This document shows positions 8,844 to 16,275 of a stretch of DNA of 41,259 bases, in pieces (the first letter of the stretch is position 1; every line of letters begins with the position of its first letter). The notes below the pieces were generated by a model that saw only the letters and a program-made list of their open reading frames with translations, ran no database searches and was not told the DNA's origin. Position numbers and translations under genes: made by a program. Location: the NCBI GenBank assembly GCA_009781475.1, contig WQYB01000017.1, positions 1-41,259 of the forward strand, in the 5' to 3' direction. The DNA is from Treponema sp. (GTDB lineage: Bacteria; Spirochaetota; Spirochaetia; Treponematales; Breznakiellaceae).

Positions 8844-9326
8844 TTGGATCGGATTAAAGATGCTCAGGTTATAAGGTTAATTGAACAAATTGGCGAGCAT
8901 TACCGGGCAAATATATCTAACCGTTTTTTACGACCTGTTTTACTCCAGCTTCAGGTTGATAAGAATACTTGGGATCAAATAGAGGCTTTAACCGAAAAAA
9001 TGGAATTATACAGATATCAAGGGTTCCATCTTGACGAATTATACAGGCAAATTGCCGCCTGTGCCCGTTTTGTCGAAGTTGCCCGTAATAATATGAGCCA
9101 CGCCTTAAAAAGCAAGATAACATCACTTCCCAGCGGTCCTGACAAGATCTTGCGTGAAATGGCTGCCAGTAATTTTGTCTCAAATTTAAAGGTTTTTACC
9201 GATTTATTAAATGAACTTTATATCAGCCTTGTTGAAATGGATAAAGCAAGCGCCGGTAAAGAACAGCCGGTTTACACTCAAATTCAGGAACTTTTCAGTG
9301 TTGGCAGGTTTCTAGTTGGTCATTAA
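8844..9326 (+). CDS. hypothetical all-helical protein upstream of rplU
   Basis: A 160-residue protein predicted from its composition to be entirely alpha-helical, with no signal peptide or membrane segment. I do not recognise the family. The TTG at 8844 is chosen because GGAGG at 8834-8838 lies 5 bases upstream and the predicted promoter start is near 8834. A longer frame from ATG 8784 would begin before the promoter. A perfect 12-base palindrome, GTATTTAAATAC (9329-9340), follows the stop codon and precedes the rplU promoter. Confidence 0.6.
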   Translation: MDRIKDAQVIRLIEQIGEHYRANISNRFLRPVLLQLQVDKNTWDQIEALTEKMELYRYQGFHLDELYRQIAACARFVEVARNNMSHALKSKITSLPSGPDKILREMAASNFVSNLKVFTDLLNELYISLVEMDKASAGKEQPVYTQIQELFSVGRFLVGH

Positions 9327-9354
9327 CGGTATTTAAATACTGCCGGGCACTGGC

Positions 9355-9381
9355 TTGACTTTTTTTTGTCTTTAGTATAAA
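9355..9381 (+). promoter_or_regulatory. promoter of the rplU operon
   Basis: TTGACT (9355-9360) and TATAAA (9376-9381) are separated by 15 bases, slightly short but with good boxes. The leader to the rplU start would be about 28 bases and contains the ribosome site GGAG at 9407-9410. Confidence 0.55.
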
Positions 9382-9416
9382 AAAGTAATACTTATTGATT
9401 ATTTTTGGAGATAATA

Positions 9417-9725
9417 ATGTACGTTCTTGTTGAATTTAAAGGAAAGCAATATAAAGCGGTTAAAGGTGAATTGCTCAAGGTAGATAAAATTAATGCTGAA
9501 CCGGGGACTGCAATCAATATTGATACGGTATTGTTGGTTTCTGCTGACTCTGTTAAAGTCGGAAATCCCTATGTTTCGGGTGTTAAAGTATCTGCTACAG
9601 TGGAATCACACGGAAAAGACGGAAAAATCATTGTATTTAAGTACAAACCAAAAAAAGACTACCGTAGAAAGAGAGGACACAGACAGGAATATTCGATCAT
9701 CAAGATTGCTGATATTTCTGCTTAA
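9417..9725 (+). CDS. rplU: 50S ribosomal protein L21
   Basis: The 102-residue protein reads as L21 throughout: MYVLVEFKGKQYKAVKGE at the start and the C-terminal signature YRRKRGHRQEYSIIKI. L21 binds 23S rRNA in the large subunit. The ATG at 9417 is chosen over an upstream TTG at 9405 because the TTG overlaps the GGAG ribosome site at 9407-9410 and other L21 proteins start at this Met. It heads the order rplU-prp-rpmA-obg, common in bacteria. Confidence 0.97.
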   Translation: MYVLVEFKGKQYKAVKGELLKVDKINAEPGTAINIDTVLLVSADSVKVGNPYVSGVKVSATVESHGKDGKIIVFKYKPKKDYRRKRGHRQEYSIIKIADISA

Positions 9726-9780
9726 CTGTCAAACGGTTAGGCTTGTGTATTATAAGCAGGTTTTATTAGCAGGTTTTATA

Positions 9781-10110
9781 TTGATCGAAATAGAAGCTGT
9801 TCTGGAAAATGACAGAACATTAAAGTCCTGTAAAGCTGTAGGTCATTCTGGAGCCGGAAAAAGCGGGTCAGACATTGTATGTGCCGCTGTTACAGTGCTT
9901 TTAAGGACTGCTTTTAACACCCTTTCAAACAGGAAGGGTATAATAGTGCAAGGCGAAGCCCCTGAAAAAGGGCAGCTTTGGCTGGAAGTTGAATGTGAAA
10001 CGGAAGGGAAAGAGTACCTTTTTGCTGTAGGAGAGTTTCTTATAAACGGGCTTTCCTCTGTTGCAAAGGAATTTCCCAATAATTGTAAATTGACAATTAA
10101 GGAGATTTGA
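9781..10110 (+). CDS. prp: ribosomal-processing cysteine protease Prp
   Basis: The protein (109 residues from the TTG at 9781) has the Prp signature [17 protein letters not shown], with the catalytic His and Cys of this family. Prp sits between rplU and rpmA, as here, and in Firmicutes removes an N-terminal extension from L27. TTG 9781 gives the usual Prp start (IEIEAVLEN). A GTG at 9745 in the same frame is possible. The frame continues further upstream inside rplU but that is not protein-like. L27 in this window has no extension to cleave (see findings). The stop is 1 base before the rpmA start. Confidence 0.85.
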   Translation: MIEIEAVLENDRTLKSCKAVGHSGAGKSGSDIVCAAVTVLLRTAFNTLSNRKGIIVQGEAPEKGQLWLEVECETEGKEYLFAVGEFLINGLSSVAKEFPNNCKLTIKEI

Positions 10111-10111
10111 T

Positions 10112-10372
10112 ATGGCACGCAAACGCGGCGGAAGCGGCGCAAAAAACGGTAGAGACGCAAACCCAAATTATCTGGGTATAAAATCATCTGACGGCGCTTT
10201 AGTAAAAGCAGGAACAATTATAGCCCGCCAGCGCGGAACCAGAATACATCCCGGTAATAATGTTGGCTGCGGCGGCGATTACACCCTTTTTGCTCTTGCG
10301 GACGGTAAAGTAAATTTCCACCAAAGACGCGGCCGCAAACTCGCCTCGATTATTCAAGAAACAGCGAATTAA
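10112..10372 (+). CDS. rpmA: 50S ribosomal protein L27
   Basis: The 86-residue protein is a complete L27: [15 protein letters not shown] at the N-terminus, [17 protein letters not shown], and the C-terminal DGKVNFHQR. The N-terminal tail reaches the peptidyl-transferase centre. Unlike L27 of Firmicutes it has no extra leader before the mature MA-K/R-GG start: upstream in frame there is only QLRRFD and then a TGA at 10091, with no other start codon. AAGGAG lies just upstream, inside the end of prp, so the two genes are coupled. Confidence 0.97.
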   Translation: MARKRGGSGAKNGRDANPNYLGIKSSDGALVKAGTIIARQRGTRIHPGNNVGCGGDYTLFALADGKVNFHQRRGRKLASIIQETAN

Positions 10373-10393
10373 TTAATTTATTTCGCAAAAACC

Positions 10394-11431
10394 ATGGAAA
10401 GATTTGCGGATGAAGCTGCAATCGAAGTTACCTCAGGAAGCGGCGGTAATGGAAAAGTAGCTTTTCGCCGTGAGAAATATGTCCCAAGAGGCGGTCCTTC
10501 AGGCGGAGACGGCGGAAGGGGGGGGGACGTTGTTTTTACAATTAAACGAAATCTACGGACTTTAGCGCATCTTCGGTATAAAAGAAAATTTAAAGCGGAA
10601 AACGGTCAGGACGGAGGAAATTCGGGTTGTTACGGTCATAACGGAGCTGATGTAATAATTGCGCTGCCGCCGGGTTCATTAATTAAAGATGCTAAAACAA
10701 ATAAAACCATACATGATTTTTCCCATAACGAAGATGATTTTATATTCTTAAAAGGCGGAAACGGCGGATGGGGGAATATTCATTTTAAGTCCTCTGTAAA
10801 CCAGGCTCCGAATAAAGCGCTGCCGGGAAAACCCGGTGTTACAGTTGCTTTAAAAATAGAACTTCAAATAATGGCGGATATAGGTCTTGTTGGTTTTCCT
10901 AATGCAGGGAAATCCAGTTTGCTTGATAAATTTACAAACGCACGCCCTAAAATAGCCGCCTATCCATTTACAACAAAAATTCCTAACCTGGGTGTATTAA
11001 CAGTAGGAGATAAGGATATTATAATCGCCGATATTCCCGGTTTAATTGAAGGAGCGTCAAAAGGAGCCGGGCTTGGCATTCGTTTTTTAAAACATATTTC
11101 ACGAACAGAAGTTTTGGCTTTTTTAATTGATTTATCTGATGATAATTACCTTGACGCTTTCGATATTTTATTAAAAGAACTCGGTACTTTTTCCGGCGAA
11201 TATCCTGACATCCCCGATTTAACCCAAAAAAAACGGATTATTGTTGGTACAAAAACCGACTTATTAGAATCAAATGACTTGGAATCAACAGATCGATTAA
11301 ATGAATTGATAAAAAAATATCCATCGGAAAAAGTTTTAGGTATTTCTGTTTTTTCAGGGGATGGCATAAAAGAACTTTCTCATGCTTTTGCCAGGTTAAC
11401 AGATGAAACTGATACCGGAGAGCTTCAGTGA
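10394..11431 (+). CDS. obg: GTPase Obg/CgtA
   Basis: The 345-residue protein has the glycine-rich Obg fold first (residues 1-158, with GSGGNGKVAFRREKYVPRGG) and then the GTPase domain (G1 GFPNAGKSS, G3 DIPGLIEGA, G4 GTKTD). It ends shortly after the G domain, so the variable OCT domain is absent, as in many bacteria. Obg is an essential factor in 50S assembly and the stringent response, which fits its place after rpmA. No clear ribosome site precedes the ATG; it starts 21 bases after rpmA. Its last 4 bases overlap the next gene. Confidence 0.96.
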   Translation: MERFADEAAIEVTSGSGGNGKVAFRREKYVPRGGPSGGDGGRGGDVVFTIKRNLRTLAHLRYKRKFKAENGQDGGNSGCYGHNGADVIIALPPGSLIKDAKTNKTIHDFSHNEDDFIFLKGGNGGWGNIHFKSSVNQAPNKALPGKPGVTVALKIELQIMADIGLVGFPNAGKSSLLDKFTNARPKIAAYPFTTKIPNLGVLTVGDKDIIIADIPGLIEGASKGAGLGIRFLKHISRTEVLAFLIDLSDDNYLDAFDILLKELGTFSGEYPDIPDLTQKKRIIVGTKTDLLESNDLESTDRLNELIKKYPSEKVLGISVFSGDGIKELSHAFARLTDETDTGELQ

Positions 11432-12660
11432 AAATTGGTATTTTAGGCGGCAGCTTTAATCCTGTTCACAACGGGCATCTTTTTCTGGCAGAAAAAGTTT
11501 TTTCTGCATTAAAACTTGACAGGATTATTTTTGTCCCTGTTTATCAATCTCCTTTTAAATTAAACAATTTTTCTTTGGAAAATAAAATGCCGTCTGCAAA
11601 TGACAGGCTTGATATGCTTGGTGCTTCTTTAACAGGGGATGACAGATTTACAATCGATAATTGCGAAATAAAACGCGAAGGTGTTTCGTATACAATCAAT
11701 ACACTTGAAGATATTATTACCCGTTATAATCCTTCGGGTAAACCTGTACTTATTATCGGAGACGACCTTGCTGCGGATTTTTTAAAATGGCATGAAAGCG
11801 TTAAAATACTGCAATTAGCGGATATTGCCGTAGCGCGCAGAAAAGATTCTGCTATTGAAAAATATTCGTTTCCTTGCATTCTTGTTGAAAACGAAGTGAT
11901 GGAAGTTTCGTCACGTGAAATAAGGCAAAAAATTGAAGAAGATAACAACTGGTTATCATTGGTTCCTTTAGGAGTAAGGCAGATAATCGAAGAAAGGCAG
12001 CTTTACGGTTTTAAAAAAACACAGCAAAAAAAGACAGCAAAACCGGATGATATACAGGATTATTTTACCCCGATTAATACGATTACACAGGCGGTTATTC
12101 ATCGAATAGAGGCAGCCGTCCGGAAAAATCTGAATACGGAGCGTTTTTTACATTCCAGGAGTACTGCCGTTTTAGCCGCTGATATGTGCCGTAAATACGG
12201 TTTTGACCCTCTTTGCGGTTATCTTGCAGGGATTGCTCATGATTTTGCCAAACAAATTGACTGTAAACAGCTGTATAAAATAGTAAAATCAAATAAGCGG
12301 TATACAATTTCCGCTCTTGAAAAAAGCAAATTAAATCTTCTTCACGGAAAAGCCGCTGCGGTATTGCTGAAAGAGCGTTTCTGTATTCATAATGAAGATG
12401 TGCTTGAGGCTTTGGCGTTTCATACATCAGGAAGCGCTGATATGGGAACTTTGGCAAAGATAATTTATATTGCCGATAAAATTGAATGTACAAGGAATAT
12501 CGATCCTGCTTTCAGGAAGATGCTCAATGATGATGCAGATATTCCGCTGGATTTAATTCTTTTTGCAATAATTGAAAAAACTATTGTAAAATTAAAGGCA
12601 AAAGAACTGGATTTGTCCAAAGATACTTTATTACTTTTGGAAAAGATAAAGGAAAAGTAA
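11428..12660 (+). CDS. nadD: fused nicotinate-nucleotide adenylyltransferase (NadD) and YqeK HD hydrolase
   Basis: The 410-residue protein joins two enzymes that are usually separate neighbouring genes. Residues 1-190 are NadD, which makes deamido-NAD from NaMN and ATP: the nucleotidyl-transferase motif GGSFNPVHNGH is at 7-17 and the SSREIRQKI motif near 155-163. A Lys-rich linker of about 25 residues follows. Residues 220-410 are YqeK, an HD-domain Ap4A hydrolase, with metal ligands in FLHSRST, GIAHDFAK and LLHGKAAA. No stop or frameshift lies between the parts. The GTG start overlaps the end of obg. Confidence 0.9.
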   Translation: MKIGILGGSFNPVHNGHLFLAEKVFSALKLDRIIFVPVYQSPFKLNNFSLENKMPSANDRLDMLGASLTGDDRFTIDNCEIKREGVSYTINTLEDIITRYNPSGKPVLIIGDDLAADFLKWHESVKILQLADIAVARRKDSAIEKYSFPCILVENEVMEVSSREIRQKIEEDNNWLSLVPLGVRQIIEERQLYGFKKTQQKKTAKPDDIQDYFTPINTITQAVIHRIEAAVRKNLNTERFLHSRSTAVLAADMCRKYGFDPLCGYLAGIAHDFAKQIDCKQLYKIVKSNKRYTISALEKSKLNLLHGKAAAVLLKERFCIHNEDVLEALAFHTSGSADMGTLAKIIYIADKIECTRNIDPAFRKMLNDDADIPLDLILFAIIEKTIVKLKAKELDLSKDTLLLLEKIKEK

Positions 12661-12662
12661 AA

Positions 12663-13883
12663 GTGAAATTGAAAATATTTAAAGGTGATGCTTCGGTATT
12701 ATTACTCGCTTTAATTATCATTTTAATTACATTAGGAATTATTTTTTCCATATTTACATTCCGCAGCTGTCCTGTGGAAGACGCTGTTGCGGAAAACCGC
12801 CTTATAACTGTTTTGTTTGTAATTGAAGATGATAAAATGCCGCTTAGCACTTATGTATTAATGTATTATCCCGGTACAAAACGAACGGCTATTTTTGATA
12901 TACCCGGGGATTTGGGTTTGTTAATATCCAGAATAAACCGTGTTGATCGAATTGACAGAATGTATGATCCGCTGCGAATTAATAATTATGAAAGTGAAAT
13001 AGAAAAACTTTTAGGTATAGATATTAATTTTTCAATAATAATTACCAAGGAAGGTCTTGTTTCCATAGTTGATATGCTTGAAGGAGTGGAAATATTTATA
13101 CCTTCACGTGTTTTCCATTGGGATGAAGATGATATTATTTTATTTCCTTCCGGCATGACTATTTTGGACGGTGACAAGGCAGGTCTTTACGCTACATACA
13201 GTCTGCCTCATGAAGATACCGAGATGGAAATATTCCGCAGGCAGCGTTTTTTTCTCAGTTATTTAAACCGTCAAATACAGATGAATGAATATTTTAAAAA
13301 CCGTTCAGCCGCTAAAACGTATAATTCTTTTTTCAGATCAAACATGAACCAGCATACTTTAATGTGTCTTTTTAATGAATTTGTAAATATTGATATTGAT
13401 CGCACCAGTATTCAATCTGTCGGCGGCACTTTGCGTGAAGTATCGGGGCAAATGTTAATTATTCCCCATTGGGACGGAACATTAATTAGAGAGATCGTTC
13501 TTCAGACATCGGGAACACTTACCCGTGATGTTGAAGGTCACATGATTGACAGGCTTCTTACCATAGAGGTATTAAACGGGACATCAATTAACGGGCTGGC
13601 AGGAAGAACAGCGGAAATGCTTAGAAGTTTTGGCTACGATGTAATTGCTATTAGCAATGCCGACAGAAACAACTACGACAGCACTGTTATCGTTCATCGT
13701 TCGGGAAGCGATGATCTTGTAAAGGCTTTTGCCGATGTCATCCGTTGTACAAATATTATCCGGGAAGTAAATCCTTTAGACGACCTAACCGATGATTTTA
13801 TGTTTCACAATGCTGAATACAAAGCGGATATAACATTACTGCTTGGAAGGAATTTTAATGGAAGATTTGTCGTTGGAAACTAA
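12663..13883 (+). CDS. LytR-CpsA-Psr (LCP) family protein with LytR_C domain
   Basis: The 406-residue protein has an N-terminal membrane anchor (about residues 12-36), an LCP domain outside (about 55-215; RTAIFDIPGD, INRVDRIDRMYDP, IDINFSIIITKEGL, VDMLEGVEIFIP) and a C-terminal LytR_C domain (about 300-380, IEVLNGTSINGLAGR). LCP proteins transfer glycan polymers from lipid carriers to the cell wall or to proteins. The substrate in a spirochaete is not evident. The GTG start is 2 bases after nadD-yqeK. The end overlaps rsfS by 26 bases. The LCP-rsfS neighbourhood next to nadD/yqeK also occurs in Firmicutes. Confidence 0.88.
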   Translation: MKLKIFKGDASVLLLALIIILITLGIIFSIFTFRSCPVEDAVAENRLITVLFVIEDDKMPLSTYVLMYYPGTKRTAIFDIPGDLGLLISRINRVDRIDRMYDPLRINNYESEIEKLLGIDINFSIIITKEGLVSIVDMLEGVEIFIPSRVFHWDEDDIILFPSGMTILDGDKAGLYATYSLPHEDTEMEIFRRQRFFLSYLNRQIQMNEYFKNRSAAKTYNSFFRSNMNQHTLMCLFNEFVNIDIDRTSIQSVGGTLREVSGQMLIIPHWDGTLIREIVLQTSGTLTRDVEGHMIDRLLTIEVLNGTSINGLAGRTAEMLRSFGYDVIAISNADRNNYDSTVIVHRSGSDDLVKAFADVIRCTNIIREVNPLDDLTDDFMFHNAEYKADITLLLGRNFNGRFVVGN

Positions 13884-14241
13884 AAACAGCACTGACAGTG
13901 ATAATGCAAAAAAACTCGCTGTTCTTTTACAGGAACATAATGGTCAGGATATTTCTGTTCTGGATTTAAGGGGTTTAAATAACTGGACTGATTTTTTTAT
14001 TATAGCGACTGTAACAAGTAAAACACACATGGACGGTCTTGAACGGCATGTTAAAGAATTCTGCCATGTAAGTGAAATAGATGTTTTGGGCTGCTCTCAA
14101 ACCAAAAGTTTGCGAACCAGAGGATTGCAGAAAAACACCGAAGATGAATGGCGTTTGATCGATCTGGGATCAATTATCATTCATTTAATGATTTCCGGCA
14201 CTCGTGAATTTTACGATTTGGACAGGCTCTGGGCACGATGA
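13858..14241 (+). CDS. rsfS: ribosomal silencing factor RsfS
   Basis: The 127-residue protein has the RsfS/Iojap core (DISVLDLRGLNNWTDFFIIAT, about 36-56; DEWRLIDLGSIIIHLM; REFYDLDRLW). RsfS binds L14 and blocks joining of the ribosomal subunits in starvation. The ATG at 13858 is chosen since GGAAGG at 13845-13850 lies 7 bases upstream; an upstream TTG at 13843 overlaps that site. It overlaps the LCP gene by 26 bases and is the last gene of the rplU run. Confidence 0.93.
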   Translation: MEDLSLETKNSTDSDNAKKLAVLLQEHNGQDISVLDLRGLNNWTDFFIIATVTSKTHMDGLERHVKEFCHVSEIDVLGCSQTKSLRTRGLQKNTEDEWRLIDLGSIIIHLMISGTREFYDLDRLWAR

Positions 14242-14245
14242 TGAC

Positions 14246-14280
14246 TTAACGCAGAGCAGCTAAAGCCGCTCATGCGTTAA
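14246..14280. terminator. putative bidirectional hairpin terminator after rsfS
   Basis: TTAACGCA-GAGC (14246-14257) pairs with GCTC-A-TGCGTTAA (14268-14280), a 12-bp stem with one bulged A. It lies between the convergent rsfS and the acidic-tail gene. There is no strong U-tract on either side, so efficiency is uncertain. Confidence 0.5.
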
Positions 14281-14295
14281 TTGCTTCAGATGATT

Positions 14296-14634
14296 TCAGT
14301 CTTCATCGTCCCAGTCATCGTCATCTTCTTCGTAGTCGTCGTCATCTTCTTCGTAATCATCGTCATCTTCATAATCGTCATCTTCTTCGTCTTCGTCCTC
14401 ATCATCCAAATCATCTTCATCTTCATAATCATCTTCTTCGTCTTCATAATCGTCTTCTTCGATGTCATCGTCATCGCTGAAGAAGAAGACCGGCAGGCTG
14501 TCGTCCGCATCATACCCTGTGTCATAACTGTTTACAGGCATTAGCGTCAGCTCTTCGTTTTCACCAGAAACTTCGTTTTGCAAACCTTCGATCCGAAGGT
14601 TTTTTGAAAGTTCCATAGCTCCGTTCAGAACCAT
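14296..14634 (-). CDS. small protein with 59-residue Asp/Glu tail
   Basis: A 112-residue protein. Residues 1-53 are an ordinary-looking head (MVLNGAMELSKNLRIEGL start). Residues 54-112 are an acidic tail, in which 51 of 59 residues are Asp or Glu and most others are single Tyr/Trp/Leu/Ile residues at intervals of about 3-13 (DDYEDE, DDDYEDD, DDDW). No signal peptide, so it is probably cytosolic. The ATG at 14634 is chosen because AAGGGAG lies 7 bases upstream; the frame stays open further up to 14712 but would run through the promoter. Such tails can bind basic proteins, DNA-binding proteins or Ca2+. I do not recognise the head. It is transcribed towards rsfS and divergently from ispE. Confidence 0.75.
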   Translation of the reverse strand: MVLNGAMELSKNLRIEGLQNEVSGENEELTLMPVNSYDTGYDADDSLPVFFFSDDDDIEEDDYEDEEDDYEDEDDLDDEDEDEEDDDYEDDDDYEEDDDDYEEDDDDWDDED

Positions 14635-14680
14635 AATGTTCTCCCTTGAAATTGGTATTTTTTTTGAATCTAAACTGAGT

Positions 14681-14700
14681 AGAGAAGTTAAATAACCTCT
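14681..14700 (-). other. dyad in the leader of the acidic-tail gene
   Basis: On the minus strand AGAG-GTTA pairs with TAAC-TT-CTCT around two bases, with a two-base bulge. It lies just downstream of the predicted -10 box, in the 5' leader of about 70 bases. It may be an operator or an mRNA hairpin. Confidence 0.25.
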
Positions 14701-14707
14701 CATTAGA

Positions 14708-14737
14708 AACATAAGGGAGGATAGATTATTTTGTCAA
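14708..14737 (-). promoter_or_regulatory. promoter of the acidic-tail gene
   Basis: Minus strand: a perfect TTGACA (14737-14732), 18 bases, then TATGTT (14713-14708). The predicted leader is about 70 bases and holds the AAGGGAG ribosome site. Confidence 0.6.
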
Positions 14738-14760
14738 CAGGTTTTTATCAAAAATAGAAA
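14731..14760 (+). promoter_or_regulatory. putative ispE promoter sharing its -35 with the divergent gene
   Basis: TTGTCA (14731-14736), 18 bases, TAGAAA (14755-14760). As at 8799-8805 the heptamer TTGTCAA provides -35 boxes for both directions. A second -10-like TATCCT (14779-14784) lies 6 bases before the ispE ATG. Confidence 0.4.
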
Positions 14761-14790
14761 AAAAGTATTTATTTATGGTATCCTTATTTT

Positions 14791-15717
14791 ATGCCAGAAT
14801 TACCCGGAAAATTATCGATTTTTTCACCTGCGAAAGTAAATCTCCATTTAAAGGTTAAAAATAAGAGATCGGACGGTTTTCATGACCTGGAAAGTGTCTT
14901 TTTAGCGGTAAATTTCGGCGATAACCTGGATTTTCAGCCAATTGATACAAAAAATGCAATTGAAATCAAATGCTCCTCTGGCGAAAGCGCAAAAACGCAA
15001 AGTTTTAATAAGTTAAATATAGAAAATAATATTATTTATAAGGCTGTTTCTTTTTTTCGGGAAAAAACTAACTTTTCGCAAGGATTAAAAATAAAGCTGG
15101 AAAAATATATCCCTGTCGGCGGGGGGTTAGGCGGCGGCTCCTCCAATGCGGCAGTGACCCTCCTTACTCTTAATAAAATGGCAGGATATCCCCTGAACCG
15201 GGAAGCGCTATTAGAGGCTGCAGCAACCCTTGGAAGTGATGTACCGTTTTTTATATATGAAACCCCAGCCGCCTTTGTAACAGGGCGAGGTGAAATCATC
15301 GAACCTATTGAAGCGCCTGATTTACACATAGTGCTTGTAAACCCGGGTTTCTCAAGCAGCACCGCCACCGCTTTTAAATTACTGGATGAATATCGTTCAG
15401 GAAGATTTCACACGGAGGCACAAAGGCACGGAGCTATAATCTCTAATCTATTCTCTGTGTCCTCTGTGTCTCCGTGTCTCCGTGTGATGGACTTCTGTAA
15501 TGATTTTTTAAAGGTATTTCCTGAAAAAGAAAAATCCATCTACAATAACATCATCTCCCAATTAATCGAAAATGGCGCACAGTACGCAAACCTTTCCGGA
15601 GCAGGTTCTACTTGTTTTGGCGTTTTTGAAAATAAACAGCAGGCACAAAAAGCAGCTGATTTTATGCAAAATAAATGGGGTTTTGTGCAGTTATGCCGGA
15701 AAATAGATTTGGTATAA
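14791..15717 (+). CDS. ispE: 4-diphosphocytidyl-2-C-methyl-D-erythritol kinase IspE, with an in-frame repeat insertion
   Basis: The 308-residue protein is a GHMP kinase of the MEP isoprenoid pathway, phosphorylating CDP-ME. N-terminal AKVNLHLKV is the substrate-binding motif. PVGGGLGGGSSNAAV (near 110-124) is the ATP loop, and LSGAGSTCFGVF is GHMP motif 3. Residues 207-232 (HTEAQRHGA...SPCLRV) are encoded by a palindromic repeat of exactly 26 codons, placed in the variable loop just before the conserved NDF motif. Without it the protein would be 282 residues, the usual size. The motifs are intact, so the enzyme is probably active. No Shine-Dalgarno precedes the ATG. Confidence 0.93.
   Translation: MPELPGKLSIFSPAKVNLHLKVKNKRSDGFHDLESVFLAVNFGDNLDFQPIDTKNAIEIKCSSGESAKTQSFNKLNIENNIIYKAVSFFREKTNFSQGLKIKLEKYIPVGGGLGGGSSNAAVTLLTLNKMAGYPLNREALLEAAATLGSDVPFFIYETPAAFVTGRGEIIEPIEAPDLHIVLVNPGFSSSTATAFKLLDEYRSGRFHTEAQRHGAIISNLFSVSSVSPCLRVMDFCNDFLKVFPEKEKSIYNNIISQLIENGAQYANLSGAGSTCFGVFENKQQAQKAADFMQNKWGFVQLCRKIDLV
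15409..15486. repeat. palindromic element inside ispE (78 bp, 26 codons)
   Basis: Left arm CACACGGAG-GCACAAAGG-CACGGAG and right arm ...CTCTGTGTCTCCGTGTCTCCGTGTG are inverted copies made of short ACACGGAG/ACACAGAG units. The length is a multiple of three and its first base falls on a codon boundary. The left arm differs at only one of 25 positions from the half copy in tilS. Confidence 0.85.
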
Positions 15718-15807
15718 TAATCTCACAAAGAGAGTAATTGACTATTTAAAATCATTAAAAAAACTTGCCATATGAAAAAAAATCACAAAGAAAAGCAACT
15801 TTTTTAC

Positions 15808-15836
15808 TTGCTTAAGTGACAAATCAATATTACAAT
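15808..15836 (+). promoter_or_regulatory. promoter of spoVG
   Basis: TTGCTT (15808-15813), 17 bases, TACAAT (15831-15836). The leader of about 75 bases contains the hairpin at 15852-15884 and an AGGAGAGGAG ribosome site before the ATG. Confidence 0.6.
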
Positions 15837-15851
15837 GTAAATAAAGTCGGG

Positions 15852-15884
15852 CTTAACATAATTACCCTAACGGGTTTTGTTAAG
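15852..15884 (+). other. hairpin in the spoVG leader
   Basis: CTTAACA (15852-15858) pairs with TGTTAAG (15878-15884), with an inner CCC/GGG pair (15865-15867, 15872-15874) closing a TAAC loop and an unpaired bulge between. A T/A-rich stretch follows. It could attenuate transcription or be a binding site in the spoVG mRNA. SpoVG of Borrelia is known to bind nucleic acids, so autoregulation is possible. Confidence 0.4.
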
Positions 15885-15917
15885 TTTATTAATTAGGACC
15901 TCAAAAGGAGAGGAGCT

Positions 15918-16202
15918 ATGGAAATTACTGATATTAGGGTCCGTAAGGTAACTGGCGGCGGCAAGCCGAAGGCCTATGTAACGGTGACTTTTGACGATTG
16001 CTTTGTTGTTCACAATATAAAGATCATTGAGGGTAAAACCGGAGTGTTTATCGCAATGCCCAGCCGAAAGACCCGAGCCGGTGAATATAAGGATGTTGCT
16101 CATCCAATTCACCCAGAATTTAGAGCGGAGCTGCAAAAACGTATTCTGGATAAATATGAATCCGGAGATGCAACCGAAGCTACAGCGGATGATCAAGATT
16201 AG
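15918..16202 (+). CDS. spoVG: regulator SpoVG
   Basis: The 94-residue protein has the SpoVG fold from the first residue: MEITDIRVRKV, LKAYVTVTFDD-like KAYVTVTFDDCFVVHNIKIIEG, and IAMPSRKTRAGEYKDVAHPI. SpoVG binds DNA and RNA in Borrelia and affects many genes; it is not limited to spore formers. The start is supported by AGGAGAGGAG. It is monocistronic, with its own promoter and a hairpin in the leader. The C-terminal tail is acidic (ATADDQD). Confidence 0.96.
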   Translation: MEITDIRVRKVTGGGKPKAYVTVTFDDCFVVHNIKIIEGKTGVFIAMPSRKTRAGEYKDVAHPIHPEFRAELQKRILDKYESGDATEATADDQD

Positions 16203-16275
16203 TCAGAAAGCGACAGGTTAATATTCTCAGTTTTACTTATGTTCGATTTTTGTCCTCTTTAATTTATAATATCAC

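Noticed and set aside
9329-9340. GTATTTAAATAC palindrome as a certain operator for rplU
   Set aside because: It is perfect but AT-rich and occurs once, so chance cannot be excluded; noted only with the 8844 gene.
9493-9780. Upstream extension of prp inside rplU
   Set aside because: The extra residues do not resemble a protein family, and the known Prp N-terminus begins at the TTG at 9781.
14281-14544. A hydrophobic 87-residue plus-strand frame opposite the acidic-tail gene
   Set aside because: Its Val/Ile/Phe runs are the antisense of GAT/GAA/GAC codons. It has no ribosome site, while the minus-strand gene has a promoter and AAGGGAG.
14635-14712. N-terminal extension of the acidic-tail protein to 14712
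   Set aside because: It would begin inside the predicted -10 box, and the ATG at 14634 has an ideal ribosome site.
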